This document shows positions 53,209 through 61,559 of a stretch of 64,000 nucleotides of DNA, in pieces (the stretch's first letter is position 1; the number at the start of each line of letters is the position of its first letter). The position numbers were made by a program, and so were the translations under genes. The stretch spans positions 1 through 64,000 of the forward strand of contig NZ_JAEUAX010000001.1 in the NCBI RefSeq assembly GCF_019511645.1, in the 5' to 3' direction. A model generated the notes under the pieces. The model saw only the letters and a list, made by a program, of their open reading frames with translations. It was not told the origin of the DNA and ran no database searches. The DNA comes from Microbacterium ureisolvens (GTDB lineage: Bacteria; Actinomycetota; Actinomycetes; Actinomycetales; Microbacteriaceae).

Positions 53209-53239
53209 GCTCGGGGCGCGTCGAGCGGCGGGGCCCCGG

Positions 53240-54628
53240 TCAGGCCACCGGAGCAGGACGCTCGACGAGCCGGGCGATCGCGCGCAGCGGGATCGCCACC
53301 CACGTCGGCCGATTGCGGGCCTCGTAGATCGCCTCGTACACCGCCTTGTCGAGTTCGAGGGCTGCGAGCAGCGGATGCCGGGGGTCGAGCCCGCCTGCCG
53401 ACGCCGCGTATCCGTCCACGAACGCTCGGCGGGCGTCGCGCGCCCAGGAGCGCACCGCATCGACGGAGCGGTCGGGATCGTCGAGGCGAAGGGACCCCGC
53501 GACGTAGTCGAACGAGCGGAGCATGCCGGCAACGTCCCGGAGCGCGAGATCGGGCTGCGTGCGCTCCGCCATCGGGCGCAGCGGCTCGCCCTCGAAATCG
53601 ACCATGATCCAGCCTCGATCGGGGGAGTGCAGCACCTGCCCGAGATGGAAGTCGCCGTGGATCCGCTGCAGCGGCGGCCACGGCACGTCGAGGGCGCGGC
53701 GGTACACCTCGGCCGCGGCATCCCGTTGATCGGCGATGTCGGGAACCTCCGCCATCGCGATCGCGAACCGCCGCTCCCAGGTGGCGGCCGTCGCTTCACG
53801 ACCCGCCGTGGTCGCCGTGCGGGTCGGGAAGCACTCGGCCAGCGCGAGATGAACCTCCGCCGTCGCTGTGCCCAGAGCGCGCGCCGCATCGCGGAAGTCG
53901 TCACCCCTGGCCGCCGCCCGCAGAGCGACGCGCCACGCATCCTCGACGCCCGGCAGGAACTCCTGCGCGCACGCGAGCGACCCGTGCACGGTGCCGTGGG
54001 CGGTGGCGAGGTCGGGCCAGGTGCCTTCGATCGACCCGACCGGGCGCGGCACATGCGGTGATCCGGTTCCGGCGAGCGCCTCCTGCAGCTCGATGTCGGG
54101 GTTGAGGCCCGCGTGAAGCTGGCGATAGACCTTGCAGATCACGGGGGCTCCGTCGCCCTCGAAGATGAGAGACGTATTCGACTGCTCTCCGCTGATCACC
54201 CGCGACGTGGCGTGTTCGGGAACACCTCCGGACGACGCAGGCCGTCCGATCGCTGTCGTCTGCGGGCCGTCCGCGGTCCCGCCGAGCGAGATCAAGCGCA
54301 GCAGCGCTCGTGCGTAGGCGGGATCGAATGGGCCGTCGATGAACGTCGTCCCCGGCACGGGACTGCCGATGACGTGGTCGGGGTCGGCGTCCACCGTCTC
54401 GGTGGCGCGCTCGACGACCGGGATCTGGTAGAGCACGGCGGGCAGCGCGCCTTCGTCCGCAACGAGGAACGTGCGGATGCGCGCACCCGCGTCCACGTCC
54501 TCGAGGTCGCCGGATCCGAGGGTCAGGTCCCACCACGAGACGAGGCGCAGGCTGGGTGGGCGCCCCTTTGCGGCGTACCACCGCTGCCGCGGCATCCACG
54601 CCGCAAGGCACGCCAACGTGCTGTCCAT
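53240..54628 (-). CDS. mak: Maltokinase
   Basis: 462 residues. The N-terminal cap is recognisable from MPRQRWYAAKG (residues 12-22). The kinase core has HGDFHLGQVLHS and VDFEGEPLRPMAER, the catalytic loop and metal-binding motifs of the Pep2/Mak family. Mak phosphorylates maltose to maltose 1-phosphate, which GlgE uses to extend alpha-glucan. No glgE, glgB or treS is present in the window, so the partner genes must be elsewhere if they exist. Confidence 0.85.
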   Translation of the reverse strand: MDSTLACLAAWMPRQRWYAAKGRPPSLRLVSWWDLTLGSGDLEDVDAGARIRTFLVADEGALPAVLYQIPVVERATETVDADPDHVIGSPVPGTTFIDGPFDPAYARALLRLISLGGTADGPQTTAIGRPASSGGVPEHATSRVISGEQSNTSLIFEGDGAPVICKVYRQLHAGLNPDIELQEALAGTGSPHVPRPVGSIEGTWPDLATAHGTVHGSLACAQEFLPGVEDAWRVALRAAARGDDFRDAARALGTATAEVHLALAECFPTRTATTAGREATAATWERRFAIAMAEVPDIADQRDAAAEVYRRALDVPWPPLQRIHGDFHLGQVLHSPDRGWIMVDFEGEPLRPMAERTQPDLALRDVAGMLRSFDYVAGSLRLDDPDRSVDAVRSWARDARRAFVDGYAASAGGLDPRHPLLAALELDKAVYEAIYEARNRPTWVAIPLRAIARLVERPAPVA

Positions 54629-54635
54629 ACCCGTG

Positions 54636-54641
54636 AGCGTA
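54636..54641 (-). promoter_or_regulatory. -10 element of the maltokinase gene
   Basis: Minus-strand TACGCT lies seven bases before the ATG at 54628. Confidence 0.45.
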
Positions 54642-54713
54642 TGCCCGCGGTGCGGTGCGTGTCGAGATCGACTGCAAGCGCTTGCCGTGCGCTCGTGGGC
54701 CGGGTCGTGCGCT

Positions 54714-54950
54714 CTACCGGTCCTCGCCCGAGTCCTGCGACCGCGTGACCTCGACGATCGGCGCGACCGGGATCACGATGGATTCGACCCCGCCTCCGCC
54801 TCCGACGGAGAGGTCGCCCAGGCCGAGCCCGCCGGGGTCGACGGCTGCGGCATCCGTCAATCGCTCCGCCTGCGTCTCGGCGCGCGCCGGCTCGGAGGGG
54901 AGCCCCGCCCACTCGGCGGGCTCTTCGGGAAGCTTGCTGAACAGACCCAT
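54714..54950 (-). CDS. Small acidic hypothetical protein
   Basis: 78 residues starting MGLFSKLPEEPAEWAGLPSE, then a Gly-rich centre and IVIPVAPIVEVT near the end. I recognise no family. A GACAAT hexamer six bases before the ATG resembles a -10 and supports expression. The absence of a good competing frame here also supports a real gene. Confidence 0.55.
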   Translation of the reverse strand: MGLFSKLPEEPAEWAGLPSEPARAETQAERLTDAAAVDPGGLGLGDLSVGGGGGVESIVIPVAPIVEVTRSQDSGEDR

Positions 54951-54990
54951 GAGGCCATTGTCGTCCCCGCCGCGCGCCGGCGGGACCGCA

Positions 54991-55923
54991 TCATGAGAGG
55001 TCGTTCTCCTCGGTCGGACTCTCGATGGCGTCCGGCGTGCGCCGGATCACACGCGCGGTGATTCGCCGCGCACCGGAGACACCCCGGGTCACGCCGCCGA
55101 CGACGACTTCACCGGCACGACGGATGCCGCGTCCGGCAAGTCGCTCCATCCGCTCGGCGTCCGGGCGGGGCTCGAGCTCGGGCGGCAGCGTGAGCGGAGG
55201 CGCGCCGAAGGCACGCCGAGAGCCGGTGAGCACGCGGCGCCCCAGGATGTTGTTGCCTGCGCCGCCGATCGCGGCGCCGATGCCGAACGGCAGCGCCTTG
55301 CCGATCCAGGATGCCCCGCCGCGCGCGGCGAACTGGCGGATGAAGGTCGTCTTGAGCCGATCCACGAGGGGTCCGACGGCCGCGCGGGGCAGCGACTTCG
55401 TGATGAGCTCGCCCCAGTACGTGGAACGGGTCGGACCGCGCCCGGCTGCCTGGCCGGCGAGCTGGGCCACGAGGTCGACCCCCTCCTTGCCGAGCATGAG
55501 CGTCAGCACCAGGGCGCGCGCCCGGTCCGGATCGGCCACCGGGATGCCGTGCACCTCGGCGACCGACTGCGCGAAGAGCGTGGTCGCTTCGAGGAAGGCC
55601 ACGGTCTCGACACCGCTGAGCGCGAGGGTCACGCCCGTCCCGATCCCCGGAACGACGGCGGTCGCGCCGACCGCGGCGCCACCGGTGGTCACGGCCGCCA
55701 GGTACCGACGCTCGAGGATGCGCACGATGTCGGTGGGGGAGGCATCCGGATGGCGGAGGCGAATGCTGCGCAGGTGGGCGAGCACGACCGGCCGCTGGAT
55801 CGCGAGGACGCGATCCAGCGCGCGGATCGTGAAGGGATGCTCGTCGGAGCCTGCCGGCGGCAGCCCGCCCTGCCACGGCGAGTCGCCCGGCAGGGAATGG
55901 ATCTGGTGAACCTTGTCGGCCAT
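54991..55923 (-). CDS. EcsC-family protein
   Basis: 310 residues. The Gly-rich, helix-forming core (GGAAVGATAVVPGIGTGVTL, then GIGAAIGGAGNNILGRRVL) is characteristic of EcsC-related proteins. The N-terminus has SDEHPFTIRALDRV and the C-terminal 50 residues are basic (RRITARVIRRTP). No enzymatic function is known. Two weak hydrophobic segments suggest peripheral or hairpin membrane contact. Confidence 0.78.
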   Translation of the reverse strand: MADKVHQIHSLPGDSPWQGGLPPAGSDEHPFTIRALDRVLAIQRPVVLAHLRSIRLRHPDASPTDIVRILERRYLAAVTTGGAAVGATAVVPGIGTGVTLALSGVETVAFLEATTLFAQSVAEVHGIPVADPDRARALVLTLMLGKEGVDLVAQLAGQAAGRGPTRSTYWGELITKSLPRAAVGPLVDRLKTTFIRQFAARGGASWIGKALPFGIGAAIGGAGNNILGRRVLTGSRRAFGAPPLTLPPELEPRPDAERMERLAGRGIRRAGEVVVGGVTRGVSGARRITARVIRRTPDAIESPTEENDLS

Positions 55924-55930
55924 CGCGCCG

Positions 55931-55936
55931 AGTCTA
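55931..55936 (-). promoter_or_regulatory. -10 element of the EcsC-family gene
   Basis: Minus-strand TAGACT lies seven bases before the ATG at 55923. Confidence 0.45.
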
Positions 55937-55988
55937 TGCGCCCGTGTCTGAGCGGGGGCTCGGGGTTGACAGACCCGGGCGCGATCGG

Positions 55989-56681
55989 TCAGACGAAGAG
56001 GTTGGCGCGCTCGAGGTCCTCGGCGAAGTCCACCTCGACGGCGTACAGGTCCGAGATGTCGAGCGGCTCGAGCAGCACGCCGTCCTCGGCGATCGCGAGC
56101 TCGAGGCCGCGCTCGAAGTAGTCCTGGTCGTCGACGCGGGTCAGGTGGCGCATGAACGCCTTCTTGTCGCGGCTCGAGATGTAGTTGATGCCCACGGCCT
56201 CGCCGATGCCGCCCTTGACGGTCTTCGAGAGCTCGTCGATGAAGCCCTCCGAGGTCACCGTGTACTTGACCTCTTCATCGCTCACCTTGGAGGTGTTGAC
56301 GGTGACGAACGACCGGTCGCGCTCGATGAGCGCGATCGCGCGGCCGAGCACCCGCGGGTCGAAGACGACGTCGCCGTTCATCCACAGGACGCCGCCCTTG
56401 CCCGTCTTCGCCAGGGCGCGAAGCAGGCTCTTCGACGTGTTCGTCTGGTCGTAGCGGTCGTTGTAGACGTAGTCGACGTCGGGGAACGCCTCGACGATGG
56501 TCTCGGCGCGGTAGCCGACGACGGTGGTGATCTTGGCTTCACGGCCGAAAGCGGCACGGATGTTGTCGTGCTGCTGCTGCATGATGCTGCGGCCGTCGCT
56601 GAGCTCGGTGAGGGGCTTGGGCAGGCTGCGGCCGAGGCGCGAGCCCATTCCGGCTGCGAGGATGACGGTCTGAAGGGTCAA
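55989..56681 (-). CDS. LicC-like nucleotidyltransferase (phosphocholine cytidylyltransferase family)
   Basis: 230 residues with a nucleotidyltransferase fold: VILAAGMGSRLGRSLPKPLTEL is the NTP loop and metal-binding lysine region, then VGYRAETIVEAF and VLWMNGDVVFDP with the catalytic Asp. The pattern matches LicC-type CTP:phosphocholine or related CDP-alcohol cytidylyltransferases. It may supply activated alcohols for the nearby TagF-like enzymes. The start is TTG at 56681: CAGGAG lies six bases upstream and no ATG or GTG is suitable. The frame is open further upstream without family similarity. Confidence 0.8.
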   Translation of the reverse strand: MTLQTVILAAGMGSRLGRSLPKPLTELSDGRSIMQQQHDNIRAAFGREAKITTVVGYRAETIVEAFPDVDYVYNDRYDQTNTSKSLLRALAKTGKGGVLWMNGDVVFDPRVLGRAIALIERDRSFVTVNTSKVSDEEVKYTVTSEGFIDELSKTVKGGIGEAVGINYISSRDKKAFMRHLTRVDDQDYFERGLELAIAEDGVLLEPLDISDLYAVEVDFAEDLERANLFV

Positions 56682-56864
56682 AATCTGCTCCTGAAGTGCG
56701 TGATTCACTGCCGGTTCACCGGCGCGACACCCCTTCGTGCCTCGACCATGGTAGCGATGAGGCCTGGGAAGACGCATGATGTGCGGCTCCCGTTGCAGAG
56801 TTGTGACATGACGTGGATGCCGCGACGCGGCGATACCGACTGCGTCGCCGGCGGGCGCGCTTGA

Positions 56865-56870
56865 TACGTT
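56865..56870 (+). promoter_or_regulatory. -10 element of the ABC exporter operon
   Basis: TACGTT, six bases (TGTTAA), then the GTG at 56877. A leaderless transcript is predicted. Confidence 0.5.
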
Positions 56871-56876
56871 TGTTAA

Positions 56877-58310
56877 GTGACAGCCTCCCTCCCGGTGCCG
56901 AATGACATCGATCCGGAAGAGCCGGACCGTCACTCCAGCGCGCGCGCCGTACGCCTCGCAGACACGGTCTCACCGGTCCCCGAGAAGCCCCGCCGCCCGC
57001 CGCGCAAGAAGCGCACGTCGACCGCCTCCAAGGCGGCGCCGAAGCCGGCACCCGCCCCGGATCCGGGACCTCCGCCGCCCCTGCCGAGCGATCTGGAGCT
57101 CGCCGCAACCGCCGCCCGGGGCATCGTCGTGCCGCCGCGCCCGCCGCTGCCCGGCGCTCAGGATGCTGTGCCGACGGATGCTGTGACAGAGCCTCCGATC
57201 GCAGACTCGGCAGAGCCGGTCGAAGACGTTGCGGTCGAGCCCGAGTCCGCCGTCCAAGCCGAACCGCCCGCGGTCCCCGAGACCGGCGTCGAGCACGCGA
57301 CTCTTGCCGAAACCGCGCCGGTGGTCGATGCTGAGCCCGTGGTCGAGTCCGCGCCCGTGGCCGAGCCCGCGGGGGTGGTGGAGCCCACGCCCGTGGTCGA
57401 GCCTTCCGCTGCGCCCGCCGAGCAGTCCGCTGCGCCCGCAGCAGCGGCGCCCATACCTGCCACTGCCCCCGAGCCCGTGGCCGCCCTAGACCCTCAGGCT
57501 CTGGCCGCCGCCGTATCCCTCGACGCGGCACCCTCAGCGGTCGCAGCATCCGGGAACGCACTCGTGCTGCGTGGCGTCACCAAACGGTTCGGCAGCACCC
57601 ACGCCGTCGACGGCATCGATCTCACGATTCCGGCAGGCACGTTCTACGGCCTCGTCGGCCCGAACGGCGCCGGCAAGACGACCACGCTCTCGATGATCGC
57701 CGGACTGCTCGAACCCGATCGCGGCACCATCCATGTCGGAGGGGTGGATGCCGCGGCCGAGCCGCTCGCCGCCAAGAAGCTGATGGGAGTGCTGCCCGAT
57801 CGTCTGCGCACGTTCGACCGCCTCACCGGCCGCCAGCTCCTCTACTACTACGGCGTGCTGCGGAAGCTCCCGCCCGCCGTCGTCGAGAGCCGCACCGCCG
57901 ACCTTGCGCGCGCGTTCGACCTCGAGGACGCACTGGGCCGCAGCGTCTCGGACTACTCGGCGGGCATGCTCAAGAAGGTCATGCTGGCGGGGGCGCTCAT
58001 CCACTCGCCGCGGCTTCTCGTGCTCGACGAGCCGTTCGAAGCCGTGGATCCGGTCTCGAGCGCGATCATCCTCGACATCCTCTCCACCTACGTCGCCCAC
58101 GGCGGCACGGTGATCCTCTCCAGCCACGGCATGGATCTCGTCGAGCGCGTCTGCACGCGCGTCGCGGTCATCGTGGCGGGCCAGGTGCTCGCAGAGGGCA
58201 CCGTCGACGAGGTGCGCGGTGAGCTGACGCTCGAGCAGCGCTTCGTCGAACTGGCCGGGGGACTCAGCGATGTGGAGGGCCTCGAGTGGCTGCACACATT
58301 CTCCGACTGA
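56877..58310 (+). CDS. ABC transporter ATP-binding protein with long low-complexity N-terminus
   Basis: 477 residues. The ATPase begins near residue 222: Walker A GLVGPNGAGKTT (Lys267), signature DYSAGMLKKVML (a degenerate LSGGQ), Walker B LLVLDEPFEAVDP and the switch His in SSHGMDL. Residues 1-220 are almost all Ala, Pro, Glu, Val and Ser with repeats such as VVEPTPVVEPS, and basic PRRPPRKKR near residue 40. Nearly all ABC ATPases start directly at the fold, so this extension is odd. It drives the membrane subunit that follows with a 25-bp overlap. Cargo is unknown. Confidence 0.85.
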   Translation: MTASLPVPNDIDPEEPDRHSSARAVRLADTVSPVPEKPRRPPRKKRTSTASKAAPKPAPAPDPGPPPPLPSDLELAATAARGIVVPPRPPLPGAQDAVPTDAVTEPPIADSAEPVEDVAVEPESAVQAEPPAVPETGVEHATLAETAPVVDAEPVVESAPVAEPAGVVEPTPVVEPSAAPAEQSAAPAAAAPIPATAPEPVAALDPQALAAAVSLDAAPSAVAASGNALVLRGVTKRFGSTHAVDGIDLTIPAGTFYGLVGPNGAGKTTTLSMIAGLLEPDRGTIHVGGVDAAAEPLAAKKLMGVLPDRLRTFDRLTGRQLLYYYGVLRKLPPAVVESRTADLARAFDLEDALGRSVSDYSAGMLKKVMLAGALIHSPRLLVLDEPFEAVDPVSSAIILDILSTYVAHGGTVILSSHGMDLVERVCTRVAVIVAGQVLAEGTVDEVRGELTLEQRFVELAGGLSDVEGLEWLHTFSD

Positions 58311-59851
58311 GGCTCGCGCTGCTGTTCGGAACGTTCCGCGGTGACGCCGGCCATGTCGCGCGCGTGGCCACCGGGCTGGTGATCCTCGTCGCCGCGACGG
58401 TGGCGGCCTGCTGGGCCCTGCTGACGCTGCAGGACGCCTCCACCGAGGAGGCTCTCGCCGTCACCGTGCTCGGCGGCTCCGCCGTGACGCTCGGCTTCGC
58501 TCTCGCGCCGCTGTTCGGCTCCGTGGAAGACCCGCTGGACCCCCGGCGCTTCGCCCTGTTCGGCCTCCCGCGGCGAAGCCTCGCCCTCGTGCTCACCGCC
58601 GCCGGCTTCGTGAGCGTCCCGATCCTCGTGCTGCTCGCCATCGCGGTCTGCTCCGCCATCGTGTGGGCAGCGCACGGCGTGCCGGTGATCGTGGGGGTCG
58701 CGAGCGTCCTGCTCGGGGTGCTCACGTGCGTCCTGCTGGCGCGGGTGTGCATGGCATTGGCCTCGCTGTTCCTGCGCGACAGGCGCTCGCGCGAACTCTC
58801 GGGCGTGTTCGTGCTCGTGGTGCTCGTGGTCGTGGTGCCGGTCGGCGTCTTCCTGGCCTCGCTCGAGTGGGAGGGGAGCGTCCCGCCGCAGCTGCTCGCG
58901 GCTGTGGACTGGCTCGCCCTCACACCCTTCGGCGCCGCGTGGGCGCTGCCCGGCATGGTGGTCACGGGCGGCGACGCGCTGCTCTCGGCGCTGATCGCGG
59001 TGGGCACCGTCGTGGTGCTGGGAATCCTCTGGCTGTGGGCGGTCAGGCGACTGCTCACCACGACCGAGCGCCCGGGCACCGGGCGCGAACGGGGTGGGCT
59101 CGGCTGGTTCGGCGTGGCGCCCGGCACCCCCGGAGGCGCGATCGCAGCGCGCAGTCTCGTCTACTGGTTCGGCGACCGTCGCTACGTGGTGAACGGCCTC
59201 GTGATCCCGTTCGCGGCCGTGATCACGGTGGTGCCCCTCCTGATTGCGGGCGTCCCGCCCGAACTCGTGGCCCTCGTGCCCGTGCCGTTCGCGGCCCTCT
59301 TCCTCGGCTGGCTGCCGCACGACGACCTCGCCTACGACTCCACGGCCGTCTGGATGCACATCGCCAGCGGCGTGCGCGGCGTCTCGGACCGGCTCGGCCG
59401 ACTCGTGCCCGTGCTGCTGGTCGGCGTCCCGCTGCTCGCCCTCGCGATCCCCGTGGCGACCATGCTGCACGGCCGCTGGGCGGTGCTGCCGGCGCTCACC
59501 GGAGTGTGCGCCGCGCTGTTCCTGTCGGGCCTGGGGCTCTCGAGCATCTCGTCGGTGGTCGCGCCCTACGCCGTCTCGCGGCCGGGTGAAAGCCCGTTCC
59601 AGCAGCCCCAGCGCACCAGCGCCAGCGGCGCGATCGCGCAGGGCAGCGTCATGGCGGGCGCGCTCGTGGTGTCGGCGCCGGTGCTGTGGTGCGGGTGGCT
59701 CGCCCTGCGGGGAGACGCGGATGCGGCGAACACGGCGCTGTGGGCAGGCCTTGCGATCGGACTCGGCGTTCTCGTCGTGGGCGTCGGCATCGGCTCCATC
59801 GCGTTCGAGCGTCGCGGCGGGCGTCTGATGGAGTTCGCCGAGTCCACCTGA
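58286..59851 (+). CDS. ABC transporter permease
   Basis: 521 residues with about eleven hydrophobic segments. It resembles the actinobacterial ABC-2-type exporter permeases that pair with a single ATPase. A hydrophilic loop around residues 265-275 (TTERPGTGRERGG) splits it into two halves. The GTG at 58286 lies inside the ATPase gene with GGAGGG upstream at 58274-58279, so the two genes overlap by 25 bp. The substrate is unknown. Confidence 0.85.
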   Translation: MAAHILRLRLALLFGTFRGDAGHVARVATGLVILVAATVAACWALLTLQDASTEEALAVTVLGGSAVTLGFALAPLFGSVEDPLDPRRFALFGLPRRSLALVLTAAGFVSVPILVLLAIAVCSAIVWAAHGVPVIVGVASVLLGVLTCVLLARVCMALASLFLRDRRSRELSGVFVLVVLVVVVPVGVFLASLEWEGSVPPQLLAAVDWLALTPFGAAWALPGMVVTGGDALLSALIAVGTVVVLGILWLWAVRRLLTTTERPGTGRERGGLGWFGVAPGTPGGAIAARSLVYWFGDRRYVVNGLVIPFAAVITVVPLLIAGVPPELVALVPVPFAALFLGWLPHDDLAYDSTAVWMHIASGVRGVSDRLGRLVPVLLVGVPLLALAIPVATMLHGRWAVLPALTGVCAALFLSGLGLSSISSVVAPYAVSRPGESPFQQPQRTSASGAIAQGSVMAGALVVSAPVLWCGWLALRGDADAANTALWAGLAIGLGVLVVGVGIGSIAFERRGGRLMEFAEST

Positions 59852-59887
59852 CTCTCCGCGGGCGACCCCATCGCTGCCCGCCCCGAC

Positions 59888-59893
59888 TACACT
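59888..59893 (+). promoter_or_regulatory. -10 element of the DUF3039 gene
   Basis: TACACT lies eight bases before the ATG at 59902. Confidence 0.4.
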
Positions 59894-59901
59894 GGCAGAC
59901 C

Positions 59902-60168
59902 ATGAGCACCCCGCTGGACAGCCCCGACCAGGGCGGAATCGCGACCCTCGATCGCGAGCTCGAAGAGCTCCTCAAAGAAGAGAACATCGAGCCGGGTGAC
60001 CACGAGCGCTTCTCTCACTACGTGAAGAAGGACAAGATCCTCGAGTCCGCCATCACGGGCAAGCCGGTGCGTGCGCTGTGCGGCAAGAAGTGGACCCCGG
60101 GTCGCGACCCGGAGAAGTTCCCGGTGTGCCCGACCTGCAAAGAGATCTACGAGTCGCTCCAGGGCTGA
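59902..60168 (+). CDS. DUF3039 small protein with Cys motifs
   Basis: 88 residues. The actinobacterial DUF3039 pattern is GDHERFSHYVKKDKILESAI followed by RALCGKKW and a CPTCKE motif near the C-terminus. The three Cys and surrounding residues look like a metal site. No function is known. The stop directly abuts the stop of the minus-strand pncB. Confidence 0.87.
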   Translation: MSTPLDSPDQGGIATLDRELEELLKEENIEPGDHERFSHYVKKDKILESAITGKPVRALCGKKWTPGRDPEKFPVCPTCKEIYESLQG

Positions 60169-61518
60169 TCATTCGGCGTCGGCGTAAACGGTCGGGATCG
60201 CCGGGTCGGAGCGGCTGAGCGCGAGTGCGCGCACCGGAAGCTCCTCGCGGACACGGGCGTGATGAGCGCGCGCGGCTTCGACGCCGGCCGGGCCTTCGTG
60301 CGCGGCATCGGGTTCGCCGTGGATGACCAGCGGCACGTGCAGGGCCCGGGAGTCGGGGTGCGCCGAGGCGGTCTCCAGTGCCTCGAAGCCGTCAGACACG
60401 ACGATGAGCTCGCTCGTCGCGGTGCCGGCATCCAGCGTGCGGAACGCCGCCTTGCGGCCGCCCTTCGACGCCTTGTCGGTCGACGCCTTCGCCACGCCGA
60501 CCCAGCCGCCGTCCGAATCCTGGCGGGCGACGAGCTTGTAGACCATGCCGGCGGTCGGTGTGCCCGATCCCGTGACGACCGAAGTGCCCACGCCGTACGA
60601 GTCGACGGGGGATGCGGCGAGTGCGGCGATCGCGTACTCGTCGAGGTCGCTCGTCACGGTGATGCGCGTTCCCGTGGCTCCCAGCTCGTCGAGTTGGGCG
60701 CGCACCTCCGCCGCCACCGTCGGCAGGTCTCCCGAGTCGATGCGGACTCCGCCGAGTCCGGTTCCCGCGACACGGATCGCCGTCTCCACACCCTGACGGA
60801 TGTCGTAGGTGTCCACGAGCAGTGTCGTCCCGACGCCGAGGGCCTCGATCTGCGCGCGGAACGCGTCCTCCTCGGTATCGTGCAGCAGCGTCCACGCGTG
60901 CGCGGCGGTGCCCATCGTCGGGATGCCCCAACGCCGGCCGGCCTCCAGGTTCGAGGTGGCGGTGAACCCGGTGATGTAGGCGGCGCGGGCCGCCGCAACC
61001 GCGGACGCCTCGCCGGCCCGCCGCGAGCCCATCTCGGCCAGCGGGCGATCTCCGGCGGCGATGCTCATGCGGGCGGCCGCGGTGGCGACCGCGGAGTCGT
61101 GGTTCAGCACGCTCAGCGCGAGGGTCTCCAGCACGACGGCCTCGGCGAACGTCCCTTCGATCGTGAGGATGGGGGAGCCGGGGAAGTACAGTTCGCCTTC
61201 GCGGTAGCCCGTCACGGAGCCGGTGAACCGGTAACCCTCGAGGAAGTCGAGGGTCGCGGCATCCACCACGTTCTCGTCACGCAGGAAGCGCAGCTCCGCA
61301 TCGTCGAAGCGGAAGTCGCGGATGAGCGAGAGCAGCCGGCCCGTGCCCGCGACGACGCCGAACCGTCTGGCGCCGGGAAGACGTCGGCCGAACAGCTCGA
61401 ACACGCACCGGCGGTGTGCCGTGCCGTCGCGGAGTGCCGCGTCGACCATGGTGAGTTCATAGCGGTCGGTGAGGAGGGCAGTCGAGGCGGTCCGGCACGC
61501 AGCTTGCCCATCGGTCAT
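60169..61518 (-). CDS. pncB: Nicotinate phosphoribosyltransferase
   Basis: 449 residues. Family motifs: TDRYELTMVDAAL near the start, MGSRRAGE, FTATSNLEAGRRWGIPTMGT and VDTYDIRQG. It joins nicotinate and PRPP to make nicotinate mononucleotide in NAD salvage. The ATG at 61518 is seven bases after a minus-strand -10. It is divergent from murI, with 41 bases between the two start codons, so their promoters overlap. A pncB-murI-rph-rdgB neighbourhood is common in actinobacteria. Confidence 0.92.
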   Translation of the reverse strand: MTDGQAACRTASTALLTDRYELTMVDAALRDGTAHRRCVFELFGRRLPGARRFGVVAGTGRLLSLIRDFRFDDAELRFLRDENVVDAATLDFLEGYRFTGSVTGYREGELYFPGSPILTIEGTFAEAVVLETLALSVLNHDSAVATAAARMSIAAGDRPLAEMGSRRAGEASAVAAARAAYITGFTATSNLEAGRRWGIPTMGTAAHAWTLLHDTEEDAFRAQIEALGVGTTLLVDTYDIRQGVETAIRVAGTGLGGVRIDSGDLPTVAAEVRAQLDELGATGTRITVTSDLDEYAIAALAASPVDSYGVGTSVVTGSGTPTAGMVYKLVARQDSDGGWVGVAKASTDKASKGGRKAAFRTLDAGTATSELIVVSDGFEALETASAHPDSRALHVPLVIHGEPDAAHEGPAGVEAARAHHARVREELPVRALALSRSDPAIPTVYADAE

Positions 61519-61525
61519 GCGGGTC

Positions 61526-61531
61526 AGCCTA
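61526..61531 (-). promoter_or_regulatory. -10 element of pncB
   Basis: Minus-strand TAGGCT lies seven bases before the pncB ATG. Confidence 0.45.
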
Positions 61532-61545
61532 CTGACCTGCTGGCG

Positions 61546-61551
61546 TAGGGT
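61546..61551 (+). promoter_or_regulatory. -10 element of murI
   Basis: TAGGGT lies eight bases before the murI GTG at 61560. It is 14 bases from the divergent pncB -10, so the two polymerases would interfere. Confidence 0.4.
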
Positions 61552-61559
61552 GGATTCTC

